A stretch of DNA of 15,510 nucleotides from Brachionus plicatilis (GCA_010279815.1 QEOQ01000253.1:372547-388056), one strand, 5' to 3'; counted from the first letter of the stretch, positions 1 through 7,300 are shown. Notes: generated by a model from the letters alone, not told the origin. Numbers and translations are program-made.

Positions 1-565
1 ATTCGGAGGATCTTATTTTGCAGTACTTGTAGGTTCTTTTTAATTTTTTGACTTTCGGACTTTAAAAGTACAAAGCAGTAATCGAATACTGATTGTATAA
101 GAGACTTATAAAGGGTTCTATTGATCTTGGTTGAAGAGCCCCATTTAAAATTTTTTATTTTTTTTATCAAATTAATTTTTGAAATCTGTCTTTTCGAAAT
201 TTCTTCTAGGTGGTTTTTGTAGCTAAGTTTGGGATCAAGTTTAATCCCTAGAAAAATAGGATTTGGTTCAAGTGGAATTTTCTCGTCTCCGATCTTTAGA
301 TCCAGTATGTATTTTTGATGGTAGTTTTTTCGGAGTCCAGCTGATGTAAATTTTGTGTGACAGGTCTTAGACTTGTTAATTTTGAATCCCCATTTTTTGC
401 AGTATTCAGAAATATTTTCTATTGCTTTTTGTAAAAATTTTTCGACCTTCTTTTTTGTTTTTTCGGTGACCCATATACAGAGGTCGTCGGCAAAGAGAGC
501 AGCTTTGACTTCAGGTGGAATGAACTCATGTATATCGCTAAAAAAATAAATGGTGGGTCTAGATT
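1..565 (-). pseudogene. 5'-truncated non-LTR retrotransposon reverse transcriptase fragment, runs off left edge
   Basis: The minus strand is open in one frame from about 647 down to base 1. It reads like the second half of a jockey/CR1-type reverse transcriptase: a palm motif FADD (483-494, variant of YADD) inside KAALFADDLCIWV, then KWGFKINKSKT, then the thumb-like PIFLGIKLDPKLSY and YKSLIQSVFDY blocks. Upstream, the expected QGS-containing motif and the FD-type catalytic block are missing, and similarity stops near PTIYFFSDI (about 540-565). This is the normal shape of a copy 5'-truncated during target-primed integration, although a deletion could give the same picture. No stop interrupts the retained part. 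It is a different element from the LINE at 1358-5200, being much more AT-rich and with different motif wording. Clade assignment is inference; the reverse transcriptase identity is secure. Confidence 0.85.
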
Positions 566-566
566 T

Positions 567-808
567 ATCAAAATTAATCATATTCCAGTCTCTAAACAAA
601 ATGGATAGATTGACTGTGGCTTGTTTGCGCTTGGTTATGCATTGGCTCTAGCAATGGATATTGATCCTGGTAAATTAATTTTTGATAAAAAAAAATTAGA
701 GATGAGTTCAATTTTATAATACAACATAAATCTCTTACTTTATTTTCTTATTCATTAATTGATAATTATGTTTTTACAAAAAATGAAATTACTTTCGACT
801 TAAATTAA
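567..808 (+). pseudogene. decayed Ulp1/SENP-type (C48) cysteine protease C-terminal fragment
   Basis: Plus-strand translation gives HIPVSKQNG, a TAG stop (606-608), then IDCGLFALGYALALAMDIDPG and FDKKKL. The DCG(L)FA block (Cys codon 615-617) is the catalytic-cysteine signature of Ulp1-like proteases, normally preceded by a Q-rich strand and followed by a helix and a K/R-rich stretch. After 698 the frame changes: the continuation DEFNFIIQHKSLTLFSYS lies one base off (from 701) and ends at TAA 806-808, so about one base has been lost. Such domains occur in host deSUMOylases but also, very often, as tails or separate ORFs of DNA transposons (Mavericks, CACTA and MULE-like elements). The orphan and broken state suggests a transposon relic. 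Nothing N-terminal (catalytic His/Asp) is present, and the left boundary meets the LINE fragment around 565. Confidence 0.7.
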
Positions 809-919
809 TATTTTATTTCTGATTTTTTTAACTAATTATTTTTGTGATTTTTTTTTATCATTTAATATATTTTTTTAAAAAAAATTAACCAATAAAAAAA
901 TTACCGCTATCTCTTTGTT

Positions 920-1007
920 AAAATTGTCAGAACTGACAATTTTTTTTCTGACTTTTTTATTTCTGACAATTTTACTCTGACATTTTTGATTCTGACAATC
1001 TTAACCA
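920..1007. repeat. 15-bp-period CTGAC minisatellite with an inverted leading copy
   Basis: CTGAC occurs at 933, 948, 963, 977 and 992, a spacing of 15, 15, 14 and 15 bases; units read CTGACAATTTT, CTGACTTTTTT and similar. Immediately upstream AAAATTGTCAG (920-930) is the exact reverse complement of CTGACAATTTT (933-943), with a 2-base spacer, giving an 11-bp-arm hairpin. No function is evident; it may be the end structure of a degraded element or a simple expansion. Confidence 0.7.
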
Positions 1008-1357
1008 TAATCCGTTTGACAGACAATTGAGAACATTAGAACAAAAGATTAGTGTTGAATGCCTAGAATATGAAAAAAAAGTCTTACTCGAATTTATAAA
1101 TGAACTGTTCACGTGCCAAAACAGAGGGTTAATTGACTCAGTTAAGTTTTTTATTCATAAAAAGAAATTCATTAGATAGTAATTTAACTTTTTATTTTTA
1201 TTTTGACAACTTGAATCTTTTACTTAAGTCTGCAATTTGAGTTTCAAACGTTTTATTGATTAAAAATTATTGATTTGAGAATTAAATCTAATTGTACAAT
1301 AATTGTTATTAAAATATAAAGTAAGAATTGTCAAACATATCGTAAATTGCTACAAAA
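1008..1357. other. AT-rich spacer with a short start-less open frame
   Basis: No recognisable gene. A plus-strand frame without ATG is open from 967 to a TAG at 1177-1179 (70 codons), beginning inside the minisatellite. Its later part (VLLEFINELFTCQNRGLID) looks more protein-like than its AT-rich surroundings, but I recognise no family. The rest, 1180-1357, is low-complexity AT sequence leading to the tail of the downstream LINE. Confidence 0.4.
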
Positions 1358-1358
1358 A

Positions 1359-1379
1359 TATAAATTATAAATTATAAAC
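1359..1379 (-). repeat. 3' tandem tail of the LINE (three 7-bp units)
   Basis: On the plus strand the units are TATAAAT, TATAAAT and TATAAAC. As the LINE points left, this sits 28-48 bases beyond its ORF2 stop. CR1-like elements usually end in a few copies of a short repeat instead of poly(A), so this probably marks the true 3' terminus. Confidence 0.6.
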
Positions 1380-1406
1380 TAGTTATATGATTAAACAAGA
1401 TAGAGA

Positions 1407-4301
1407 CTAGCTCTCGCGTTTTGACTGTTGGAATCGTTGCGAAGTTTTCGAAGGAACTTCTGTAAGAAGCTGTTGTGATAAGCAGCCTTGTTTGCTTTTC
1501 TTGTTTGGAAAGGGGAAGCGTGCGTTCAAGCGAAGGTTGCGTGGTTGACATGACGTGATGGGATGGTTTGGGTCAGCCAGAATTCTATTGAGTGTCTGTT
1601 CGCAGACATGGTCTATAAACTCGGCTATTGGGAGGAGTTTGTAGGAGTCTGCAGTCTGATCATCGATTCCCATGATTCGCCATAAACGGGAGTTGAAAGC
1701 GTTCATCTCACACTTGGCAGCAGCAGAGGTTGAAGTAAGCATTACGGCGCTGTACGTAAAGTGGCTGAGACAATATGCTCGGTATACACAAATGAGCATC
1801 GGCGTAGACCAGCCATTGATTTTAAGCTGCTTGAGCAAGAACTCGACAGGGCTGACAATTGAACGTACACGTCTCCATTGGAGATCGAGGTCGAGCGAGT
1901 CAGAAAGCTCATAGCCGAGATACTTATAGGACTTGACTGTCTCAAGCATTTGGCCAAGCAGATAAACAGTAGGAACACTTGAGCCGAGTACGCGCGGGGG
2001 ATTAATGAAGATCATTTTGCACTTGCCCACGTTTAAGCGCATCTTATTATCAACACACCAGCGTTGAACGGCATCAACTATCTCTTGAGGGATGTTGCCA
2101 AATGTGTTTCCTACAATGTAGGCTAGGATATCGTCGGCGTACTTTAGTAACTCAACTCCAAAAGGCAGGTACTCATTGATGTCGAGTATGAAGAGGAGGA
2201 ATAGGATAGGTCCAAGGACACTGCCCTGAATAACACCAGCACGTACATCTCGCCATTTTGTTGCCTTACCTCTGTAGACAACTCGTTGCTTACGATTTGA
2301 TAGCCAAGTTGCAATCCAAGTGATTAGCCATTGAGGAAGCATAGACTCGATCTTGATAATGAGTCGCTCATGGTCAACTAAGTCGAATGCCTTGGCGAAG
2401 TCGAAGAAAATTCCTATCACCTTCTGGTCCCCACTGTCTATAGCTTTTCCCCATTCATCTAATACCATAATCAATGCATCGGTGGTGCTTCTACCAGTTA
2501 AGAAGCCAAATTGCTTGTTAGTGAGAAGCCTTACACGAACAAGGCGCAATATCTGCTTGGTGATAATGCGCTCCATGATCTTACATGGCGTCGAAGTGAT
2601 GGCAATTGGTCGCATGTCGCTAGGTGTAGCTGGATTCTGCACTTTCGGGATTGGCGTGATGTTACCAAGTCGCCATTCGTCAATGACAATACCTTTGTTT
2701 ACGCAATGGTTAAAGATGGAAACTAAAGGTGAAACTAATTCGAGTCTTGCTGAGTAAAGTAGCTTTCCTGAGATGCCATCTGGGCCAGCCGAGGTTGACT
2801 TCACGTTGCGAAGTTGTTCGCCTACGTTGGTAAAGTTGAAAACCGGAACGACGGGTGGCAAGGCATCGCGACGAATAAAGCGTGATATGTTAGCTTGAGT
2901 CACTCCTTGCCAAACAGTATCCGAGAACTGCTCGTTCAGTCGTTCGCCATACTCAGGATCAGGTGGGAGAGTGGTTGGTGGCTTGCGCAACTTGTTTGCA
3001 TGTTCCCACATGCCGGCTTTACTCCTCGTATACTTCTCGCGGTAGAAGGTAGCTTTGCGGGTGGCGATTAAACCTACAATGCGAAGAGCAAGTTGATCAC
3101 GTAGGTTGTGTTCACCTGCAGAGTGTAGACGCTGGCGTTCGCGGATCAGCTGATTGATTTCGAGATTCATCCACTCTTGGTCACCCTTAGTCTTAACGAT
3201 TCGCAATGGCTGGTGAAGGTCTTGTGCGTTACGAATGGCTTGCATGAATCGGTTGATGGAGCTGTGCGGGTCTGTTTCAATGTCAGCGAGAAGGGCATTG
3301 GTGTCAAGCTGTCGTATTGCAGCAACTGTGTCGCGAAGTTGACCTGATCGGACTAAAATTTTTCGTCCGGAAGGTCTGGTTGCCGAATAAAGGTGTTTTG
3401 GGGCAACGGCCAGGACGATTCGGTGATCGCTGCAGCTCGGTTCGTTGTTTTCCGAGTTTGTACTAGCCTCGTCAGCTAAGTTGAAATACTGGGGAGAGCT
3501 GGTTGGTGGACCGAGTGGGTTACGTGTCTCGGAGATGTAACAGTCAGGGGCATTGGAGAGAATTATGTCGAGGCATTTTGCAGCTCTAGTTGGTTCACGA
3601 TTGATTTGACGTAAGTAGAACTTGGTGCAAAGTGGTCGAACGTCTGCTCCATTGAAATCACCAGCCACGAATATAAGAGGCTTGTTGTTGCTCGAGCATT
3701 TAGTCACTGGTTCTTCAAGGGCATGACACAATTGACTGATCGAGCTACGAAGACGCGATACATTAAATTCTGGAATGTAAACGGCTACAGCAAGTACGCA
3801 GGAATAGCCTCTTGGAAGACGATGTGGTCGGGTGCGAGTTATCGTGAATTCTAATAAGCCGAGTTTTGCCCGGCCTTCTTCTGTATGCCAGCCTTTAATG
3901 ATTGGTGGTGTAGCAGGTAGTCTAGTTATGGACTCAGTATAATCAGTTCTCACAAGTACCATCGTACCCCCACCACGTTTACCAGTGCGCTCGGTACTCT
4001 CGGTGTTATATTGTTTCAGCTTGTGTGTATTGCTGTAGGATAGCTGGGCACAAACAGAAGCGACTGAGTCGGAATTAAGCCAAGTCTCGGTGATAATAAC
4101 AATATGTGGGCGTTCGTCTTCAAGTATCTGTATGAGGTATGGGACTTTATCTTTCAGTGAGCGCGCATTTGATACTAAAATGGTTGGTAGTTGACGGGAG
4201 AGCGCAGAAGATTTAGATACAAACGGTGACGCAAGTGGGTTTAGGGTGCTTCGGCTGGCAAAGAGCTGATGAGGCGCAGCTAGGGAAACTCGGCGTACTC
4301 G
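1407..4301 (-). CDS. LINE ORF2: APE endonuclease - reverse transcriptase polyprotein
   Basis: This enzyme nicks target DNA and reverse-transcribes the element's RNA at the nick. Numbering from the first codon after the ORF1 stop, the frame is open for 964 codons to TAG (1407-1409). The APE endonuclease comes first: NARSL at residue 45 (4155-4169), TETWL near 72 (4077-4088), KRGGG, a VYIPE strand, GDFN at 214 (3651-3662) and the catalytic SDH at 291 (3423-3431). Then the reverse transcriptase: STSAGPDGI, FDFAKAFD with catalytic Asp (2382-2408), QGSVLGP, and YADD at 721 (2130-2141). No RNase H domain follows. All catalytic motifs I can check are intact. The first ATG in this frame (3962) lies inside the endonuclease, after NARSL and ETWL, so it cannot be the authentic start; translation must enter from upstream (see the finding on the TGA junction). 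Confidence 0.9.
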   Translation of the reverse strand, partial: RVRRVSLAAPHQLFASRSTLNPLASPFVSKSSALSRQLPTILVSNARSLKDKVPYLIQILEDERPHIVIITETWLNSDSVASVCAQLSYSNTHKLKQYNTESTERTGKRGGGTMVLVRTDYTESITRLPATPPIIKGWHTEEGRAKLGLLEFTITRTRPHRLPRGYSCVLAVAVYIPEFNVSRLRSSISQLCHALEEPVTKCSSNNKPLIFVAGDFNGADVRPLCTKFYLRQINREPTRAAKCLDIILSNAPDCYISETRNPLGPPTSSPQYFNLADEASTNSENNEPSCSDHRIVLAVAPKHLYSATRPSGRKILVRSGQLRDTVAAIRQLDTNALLADIETDPHSSINRFMQAIRNAQDLHQPLRIVKTKGDQEWMNLEINQLIRERQRLHSAGEHNLRDQLALRIVGLIATRKATFYREKYTRSKAGMWEHANKLRKPPTTLPPDPEYGERLNEQFSDTVWQGVTQANISRFIRRDALPPVVPVFNFTNVGEQLRNVKSTSAGPDGISGKLLYSARLELVSPLVSIFNHCVNKGIVIDEWRLGNITPIPKVQNPATPSDMRPIAITSTPCKIMERIITKQILRLVRVRLLTNKQFGFLTGRSTTDALIMVLDEWGKAIDSGDQKVIGIFFDFAKAFDLVDHERLIIKIESMLPQWLITWIATWLSNRKQRVVYRGKATKWRDVRAGVIQGSVLGPILFLLFILDINEYLPFGVELLKYADDILAYIVGNTFGNIPQEIVDAVQRWCVDNKMRLNVGKCKMIFINPPRVLGSSVPTVYLLGQMLETVKSYKYLGYELSDSLDLDLQWRRVRSIVSPVEFLLKQLKINGWSTPMLICVYRAYCLSHFTYSAVMLTSTSAAAKCEMNAFNSRLWRIMGIDDQTADSYKLLPIAEFIDHVCEQTLNRILADPNHPITSCQPRNLRLNARFPFPNKKSKQGCLSQQLLTEVPSKTSQRFQQSKRES

Positions 4302-4985
4302 TCATAATCCAAGCTCTTTCTTGGCGTTCTCGACGACAACTTTGTGCTGAACGATCACATAATTTTTGGCAGCAGCTGACTTGGCCAGATCAATACAAAC
4401 TATGGTGTTACGCGATTTGTGCAGGACGTTTCGGTATTGTTCGAGCAACTTATATGCTTCAAGTTCGTCGTTTAGCTTTCTAATCTCTTGTCTTTGCTTA
4501 ATGAAAGCGGCTTGTTGCGCAGGCGTGCGGTCCTCACGAACCATAACATTAGCAAAATCAGCTGCTCTGTGACGAGAACATGCTTTAATCGCTTTATCAC
4601 GGTCAGAGGGATTAGAGAAAGAAACAAGAACAAGACTTGGGTTAGAAGAGGACAGATTACTTGATTTTAGACGACGCACACTTTTGATTGTTGAGGCTTG
4701 AATTGGTGATGAGCTCGGTGATAATCTGGACTCGTTGACTTCATGAAAAAATTGTTTGACTAGGTCGTTGTCGTTGCTAGTCGGGGATTCAGAGAGGCCA
4801 GAAATGATTATGTTTTGCTCTCGTTCTTGACGATCTTTATTTTCGGTGGCAATAAAGTTAACAAGTTGGTGTTGTTGCTGTTTTGATTCAGTGGATTGGC
4901 CGGCAATTATAGCTGCAAAGGAGACTGGGGTAGAAGTAGCGGTTGAAGGGCTGGATTTTAGTTGTATCAGTTCATTTGCTTGCAT
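4302..4985 (-). CDS. LINE ORF1: nucleic-acid-binding protein (main part)
   Basis: 227 codons from ATG 4985 to TGA 4302-4304. The protein has a Ser/Gln-rich start, then QNIIISGLSES, a conserved-looking strand typical of the RRM-like domain of LINE ORF1 proteins, then VRRLKSS, LVLVSFSNPSDRDKAI and a helix ending VMVREDRTPAQQAA. This arrangement (short coiled coil, RRM-like fold, basic C-terminal domain) is that of L1/CR1-type ORF1p, which coats element RNA. The chosen ATG is only the first in the surviving frame: the preceding frame (4987-5154) carries a better N-terminus including the coiled coil, and a one-base change in a 7-base homopolymer separates the two. The stop lies in the same frame as ORF2, with nothing between them but this TGA. 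Confidence 0.75.
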   Translation of the reverse strand: MQANELIQLKSSPSTATSTPVSFAAIIAGQSTESKQQQHQLVNFIATENKDRQEREQNIIISGLSESPTSNDNDLVKQFFHEVNESRLSPSSSPIQASTIKSVRRLKSSNLSSSNPSLVLVSFSNPSDRDKAIKACSRHRAADFANVMVREDRTPAQQAAFIKQRQEIRKLNDELEAYKLLEQYRNVLHKSRNTIVCIDLAKSAAAKNYVIVQHKVVVENAKKELGL

Positions 4986-4986
4986 T

Positions 4987-5154
4987 TCATTGACTTTTTT
5001 TCAAATCGACAATTTCTTGTTTGAGTGTTGCGATTTCGTCGACCACTGATTTAAGTAGCGAGTGGTGCCATCTGACCACCTCAGAGTGGTTACCTTGCCC
5101 AAGAGATGGCCAATTGCTTGCAATTTCAATGATGTCTATTTTATCGGAGCTCAT
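4987..5154 (-). pseudogene. frame-shifted N-terminus of LINE ORF1 (coiled-coil start)
   Basis: A 55-codon frame starts MSSDKIDIIEIASNWPSLG and ends with a heptad-like EIATLKQEIVDLKK before TGA 4987-4989. It lies directly upstream of, and one frame off, the ORF1 body at 4302-4985. The shift maps to an A7 run on the coding strand (4995-5001); six As would make the frames continuous, giving a protein of about 280 residues. A homopolymer indel in this copy or in the read is the simplest cause; programmed +1 slippage is possible but unsupported. Confidence 0.6.
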
Positions 5155-5199
5155 TATGCGTCAAAAGCAAACAGGAGTAATGTCAGAAACTGCGTGCTT

Positions 5200-5933
5200 A
5201 AAAATATTTTCACAATTGAATGTTCAAAAATACAGCAAAATTGAAACTTGCAATATTTTATTCATAATTTCTTAATTATTTAGATTTTTTTCTCTTTTTA
5301 CCCCTCTTTTATGTAATCTAGACTTTAAAATTTTTATAAAATTTTAAATAGATTAATTATTTATGAAACGTAATGTGATTTGTAAATCAGATTTTTTTTT
5401 TATTTTTTATTTTGTTTGTAAAATTGTAATTTGTATTTTTGTGTTTCCTTTTCAACTTGTCTATGAGGCTTAAAATTTTTTTAAAATAAATAGATAAAAT
5501 AAATAAAAATATAAAGAATATATATCACTATGGTCAAATAATAATAAAAATCAAATAATAATAATCAAACAGTGTTTGATTATAAAACTTAAAAAGAAAT
5601 AAACAGTAATTGATTTTCAAAATAAAATTTAAAAAAAACAAGCTTTAATTTTTTCTCTCTAGCCTTTAAAAAGCACGGCTAAATTCTAGACTGAAGAGTT
5701 TTAATTCTCAATGGAATTACTTTCTTAAATTTGATAAATTCTTGATTGATTTTTAAAAATAGTAATAATTTAAGATTACAAATCAAAATCTGAGATTTAA
5801 ATAAAAAAAATTTTAGCAGCATAAGAATTCAATTGAATTTTTTAAGATATTTAGAGAAAAATGATACGATATTAAGGATCGCATGATGAAAGTATAACTT
5901 AGTTGTCCTTTTAATTTTGATTATTTTGTCCTT
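5200..5933. other. AT-rich intergenic spacer
   Basis: No gene is recognisable on either strand. It contains long A/T homopolymers, a duplicated AT unit and palindrome at 5534-5583 listed separately, and otherwise nothing I can interpret. Confidence 0.6.
5534..5583. repeat. short direct repeat next to a perfect 10-bp-arm palindrome
   Basis: TCAAATAATAATAA appears twice (from 5534 and from 5551). It is followed by ATAATCAAAC (5561-5570), spacer AGT, and its exact complement GTTTGATTAT (5574-5583). It could fold as a hairpin; function unknown. Confidence 0.55.
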
Positions 5934-6077
5934 TCATTTATTGGTTCCAACTCCATCATTGAGATCCCAAATTAATTGTTTTTTGTGCCAAAGAATCAAA
6001 GGTTCAAAACTCGCTGAGTGACAAAAAATCTTTAAAAAATATCTCTGCAGTACGGTACGAGTGTTTATAGACTCCAT
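5934..6077 (-). CDS. short hypothetical open frame (47 codons)
   Basis: ATG at 6077 runs to TGA 5934-5936. The translation begins MESINTRTVLQRYFLK and later contains FEPLILWHKKQLIWDL. It is less biased toward AT codons than chance frames nearby, and its length is unremarkable. I recognise no family, signal peptide or membrane segment. It could be a terminal exon remnant related to the decayed minus-strand locus at 6261-7290, from which a small inverted repeat separates it. It could equally be chance. Confidence 0.2.
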   Translation of the reverse strand: MESINTRTVLQRYFLKIFCHSASFEPLILWHKKQLIWDLNDGVGTNK

Positions 6078-6080
6078 TCA

Positions 6081-6222
6081 TTATAAAAAAGAGGCGCAGG
6101 TTTCGACTGGGTAATAAATTCAGTGTTAAAGATCAACTCAGTGCAGTAACCTATGTGTCAGATAGGAGCTATTGCTCAAAATGTACTGGAATAGGCCTCT
6201 TTTATAAGTGCCTCTTTTATAA
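6081..6222. repeat. small inverted-repeat unit with duplicated right arm
   Basis: TTATAAAAAAGAGGCGC (6081-6097) is mirrored on the right by GGCCTCTTTTATAA (6194-6207) and again by TGCCTCTTTTATAA (6209-6222). The arms match over about 13 bases apart from a two-base difference in the A run. The 142-bp span is of MITE size, and TTATAA at the outer edges could be target sequence, but no clear duplication or known family is visible. Confidence 0.4.
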
Positions 6223-6260
6223 TCATCAAAGGTAGAAAAGGGACAAATTATTTATTATTA

Positions 6261-6603
6261 TTACTCTTTCATTAAATCCACAGCTTGCTTCAAAAGCATA
6301 ATTCCTGCAACGTGTTGTCTTGTTTTAGCGATTACCAAATTTAGAAAGGTCCATTCACTGCTTTAAAAATAACCTGATCCGTTTCCAATCTGAAACTCAC
6401 TTTGATTTTCACACATGGTTCTGGCATTCCAGGTTCAGACTTAAAATCTATGTGCTCGCAGTTAATATTCTAATTTTCTGATTTCCACCTTCACGGAGAT
6501 TTTCAGTTTCATGCATCACCAATCACCTTGCATTGATCATCGAACTGATACTTCACTACTTTCTGAGTTTCTTTCTGATTCTTTGGTTTCTTTGAAACCA
6601 GTT
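6261..6603 (-). pseudogene. decayed unidentified protein-coding locus, 3' part
   Basis: Read leftward, protein-like segments appear in shifting frames: LVSKKPKNQKETQKVVKYQ and FDDQCKVIGDA (upstream part, to about 6512), ENLREGGNQKIRIL (about 6465-6504), NCEHIDFKSEPGMPEPCVK with KVSFRLETDQVIFKAVNG (6463 to a TAA at 6341-6343), and LVIAKTRQHVAGIMLLKQA ending at TAA 6261-6263. The first segment has an alternative overlapping frame (FKETKESERNSESSEVSVR). I do not recognise the family. The frames can be linked only by several indels or unproven introns, so I call it a pseudogene. It continues on the far side of the hAT insertion at 6604-7135. Its mixed, non-AT-biased codons contrast with the surrounding spacer. 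Confidence 0.4.
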
Positions 6604-7135
6604 CAGAGTTGTTTAAAAGTCACAAGTCTTAAGTCAAGTTAAAGTCTTGACTTTGACTTGTTGGAAAAAATTTAAAAAGTACAAGTCTTGACTTTGTAAA
6701 TTTAAAGTTTTTATAAATTTATTTAAAGAAATTAATTATTGATTAAGAAATATTATTAAATAAAAAATATTTTCATTTCATATGCTTATTTCATTTCATA
6801 TATTTTATTAAAATAAAGTAATTAAGAATTTTAGGAATTTTTTATTTAACTTAAAGATAACTTTTATTTAAAAAATATTTAGTTTTAACTTAAATCTTTA
6901 AAAGATCAAAATTACACCTCAAAAGTGTTGTATTTTCTAAATTTTTTACTGTCATTCTTGATCTATGTGGTCTGTTTATGTAGCCAGCATATGAAATATG
7001 TTCGCTCAATTGGACCTGATGATGCTGGAATTGATAAATATTTTAAAACCAAAATGTATAAATCGGTCAAAGTCAAAGTCAAGACTTGTATTTTTTGAAT
7101 TTGAGACTTTTTTTCGTGACTTTTGTACAAGTCTG
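6604..7135. mobile_element. 532-bp non-autonomous hAT transposon derivative
   Basis: The left end CAGAGTTGTTTAAAAGTCAC and the complement of the right end, CAGACTTGTACAAAAGTCAC, match at 17 of 20 positions. Both start with CAG, as hAT termini often do, and a perfect 8-bp duplication flanks them. Inside each end there are many AAGTC/GACTT motifs (for example AAGTCAAGACTTG-like runs at 6625-6700 and 7068-7090), which look like subterminal transposase-binding repeats. The interior carries a minus-strand relic of the transposase C-terminus (6963-7052), so the copy is an internal-deletion derivative of an autonomous element rather than an unrelated MITE. It sits inside the decayed minus-strand locus. 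Related ends occur at 10550 and in the RAD54 intron at 13899. Confidence 0.85.
6963..7052 (-). pseudogene. hAT transposase C-terminal dimerisation motif relic
   Basis: The minus strand reads LVLKYLSIPASSGPIERTY and on to WLHKQTT before a TAG (6963-6965). The pattern LSIPA(S/T)S-P-ER is the best conserved part of the hAT-family C-terminal dimerisation region (Ac/hobo/Hermes type). After the stop, the same frame continues IKNDSKKFRK, reminiscent of the downstream block of the family, so the TAG is probably a lesion. No catalytic DDE residues or BED zinc finger remain in this copy. Confidence 0.75.
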
Positions 7136-7143
7136 AACCAGTT

Positions 7144-7290
7144 TTATACTCGGACCATCGGATAGTTAGCATTATGCGCTTATAGAAGAGCCTAAAATGT
7201 TAATGTTTTATTTTCAACCAAAAGTTCTATGATTTTACTGATTCCCAATTGTCCTACCAGAGGATCCAGCCTTTTGATTACTCTGCTGCT
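7144..7290 (-). pseudogene. upstream part of the decayed minus-strand locus, with a plausible 47-bp intron
   Basis: Reading leftward, a pyrimidine-rich stretch ending TTTACAG (near 7289) precedes SSRVIKRLDPLVGQLGI. A good donor (GTAAAATC) then opens a 47-base stretch ending TTTTAG, and joining across it continues in frame with RLFYKRIMLTIRWSEYKTG up to the hAT target duplication. The intron size matches those of the RAD54 gene in this window (45-63 bp), which supports a once-real gene. I recognise no family. The region downstream of the insertion (6261-6603) shows frame disruptions. Confidence 0.35.
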
Positions 7291-7300
7291 GTAAAGAAAA

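Larger units (their letters stand above)
1358..5200 (-). mobile_element. near-full-length CR1/jockey-like non-LTR retrotransposon (LINE)
   Basis: The element is transcribed leftward: an ORF1 region (5154-4302), an EN-RT ORF2 (4301-1407), a short 3' UTR and a 7-bp tandem tail (1359-1379). Base composition switches sharply from AT-rich flanks to a markedly more GC-rich body, which helps bound it; the 5' end near 5200 is approximate because only the composition change marks it. An APE-type endonuclease, a reverse transcriptase without RNase H, and a microsatellite-like rather than poly(A) tail point to the CR1/L2/jockey assemblage. I looked for flanking target duplications and saw none that is convincing. 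The ORF2 frame has no internal stop over 964 codons, so the copy is young, but ORF1 carries a frameshift and the ORF1/ORF2 junction lacks a usable in-frame start. Confidence 0.9.
6596..7143. repeat. perfect 8-bp target site duplication of the hAT insertion
   Basis: AACCAGTT is present at 6596-6603 and again at 7136-7143, immediately outside the terminal inverted repeats. Eight-base duplications are diagnostic of the hAT superfamily. Confidence 0.85.

Noticed and set aside
1672..2757. Plus-strand open frames opposite the LINE ORF2 (for example 1672-1914 and 2353-2757)
   Set aside because: They are antisense shadows of a well-supported reverse transcriptase ORF and show no domain or motif.
6081..6222. 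piggyBac-type element because of TTATAA edges
   Set aside because: piggyBac duplicates TTAA and has CCC-type ends; neither is present, and TTATAA is common in AT-rich DNA.
6963..7172. A 69-codon minus frame starting ATG 7172 taken as one protein
   Set aside because: It joins the decayed host locus, the hAT terminal repeat and the transposase relic across an insertion boundary, so it is a chimera and not a gene.
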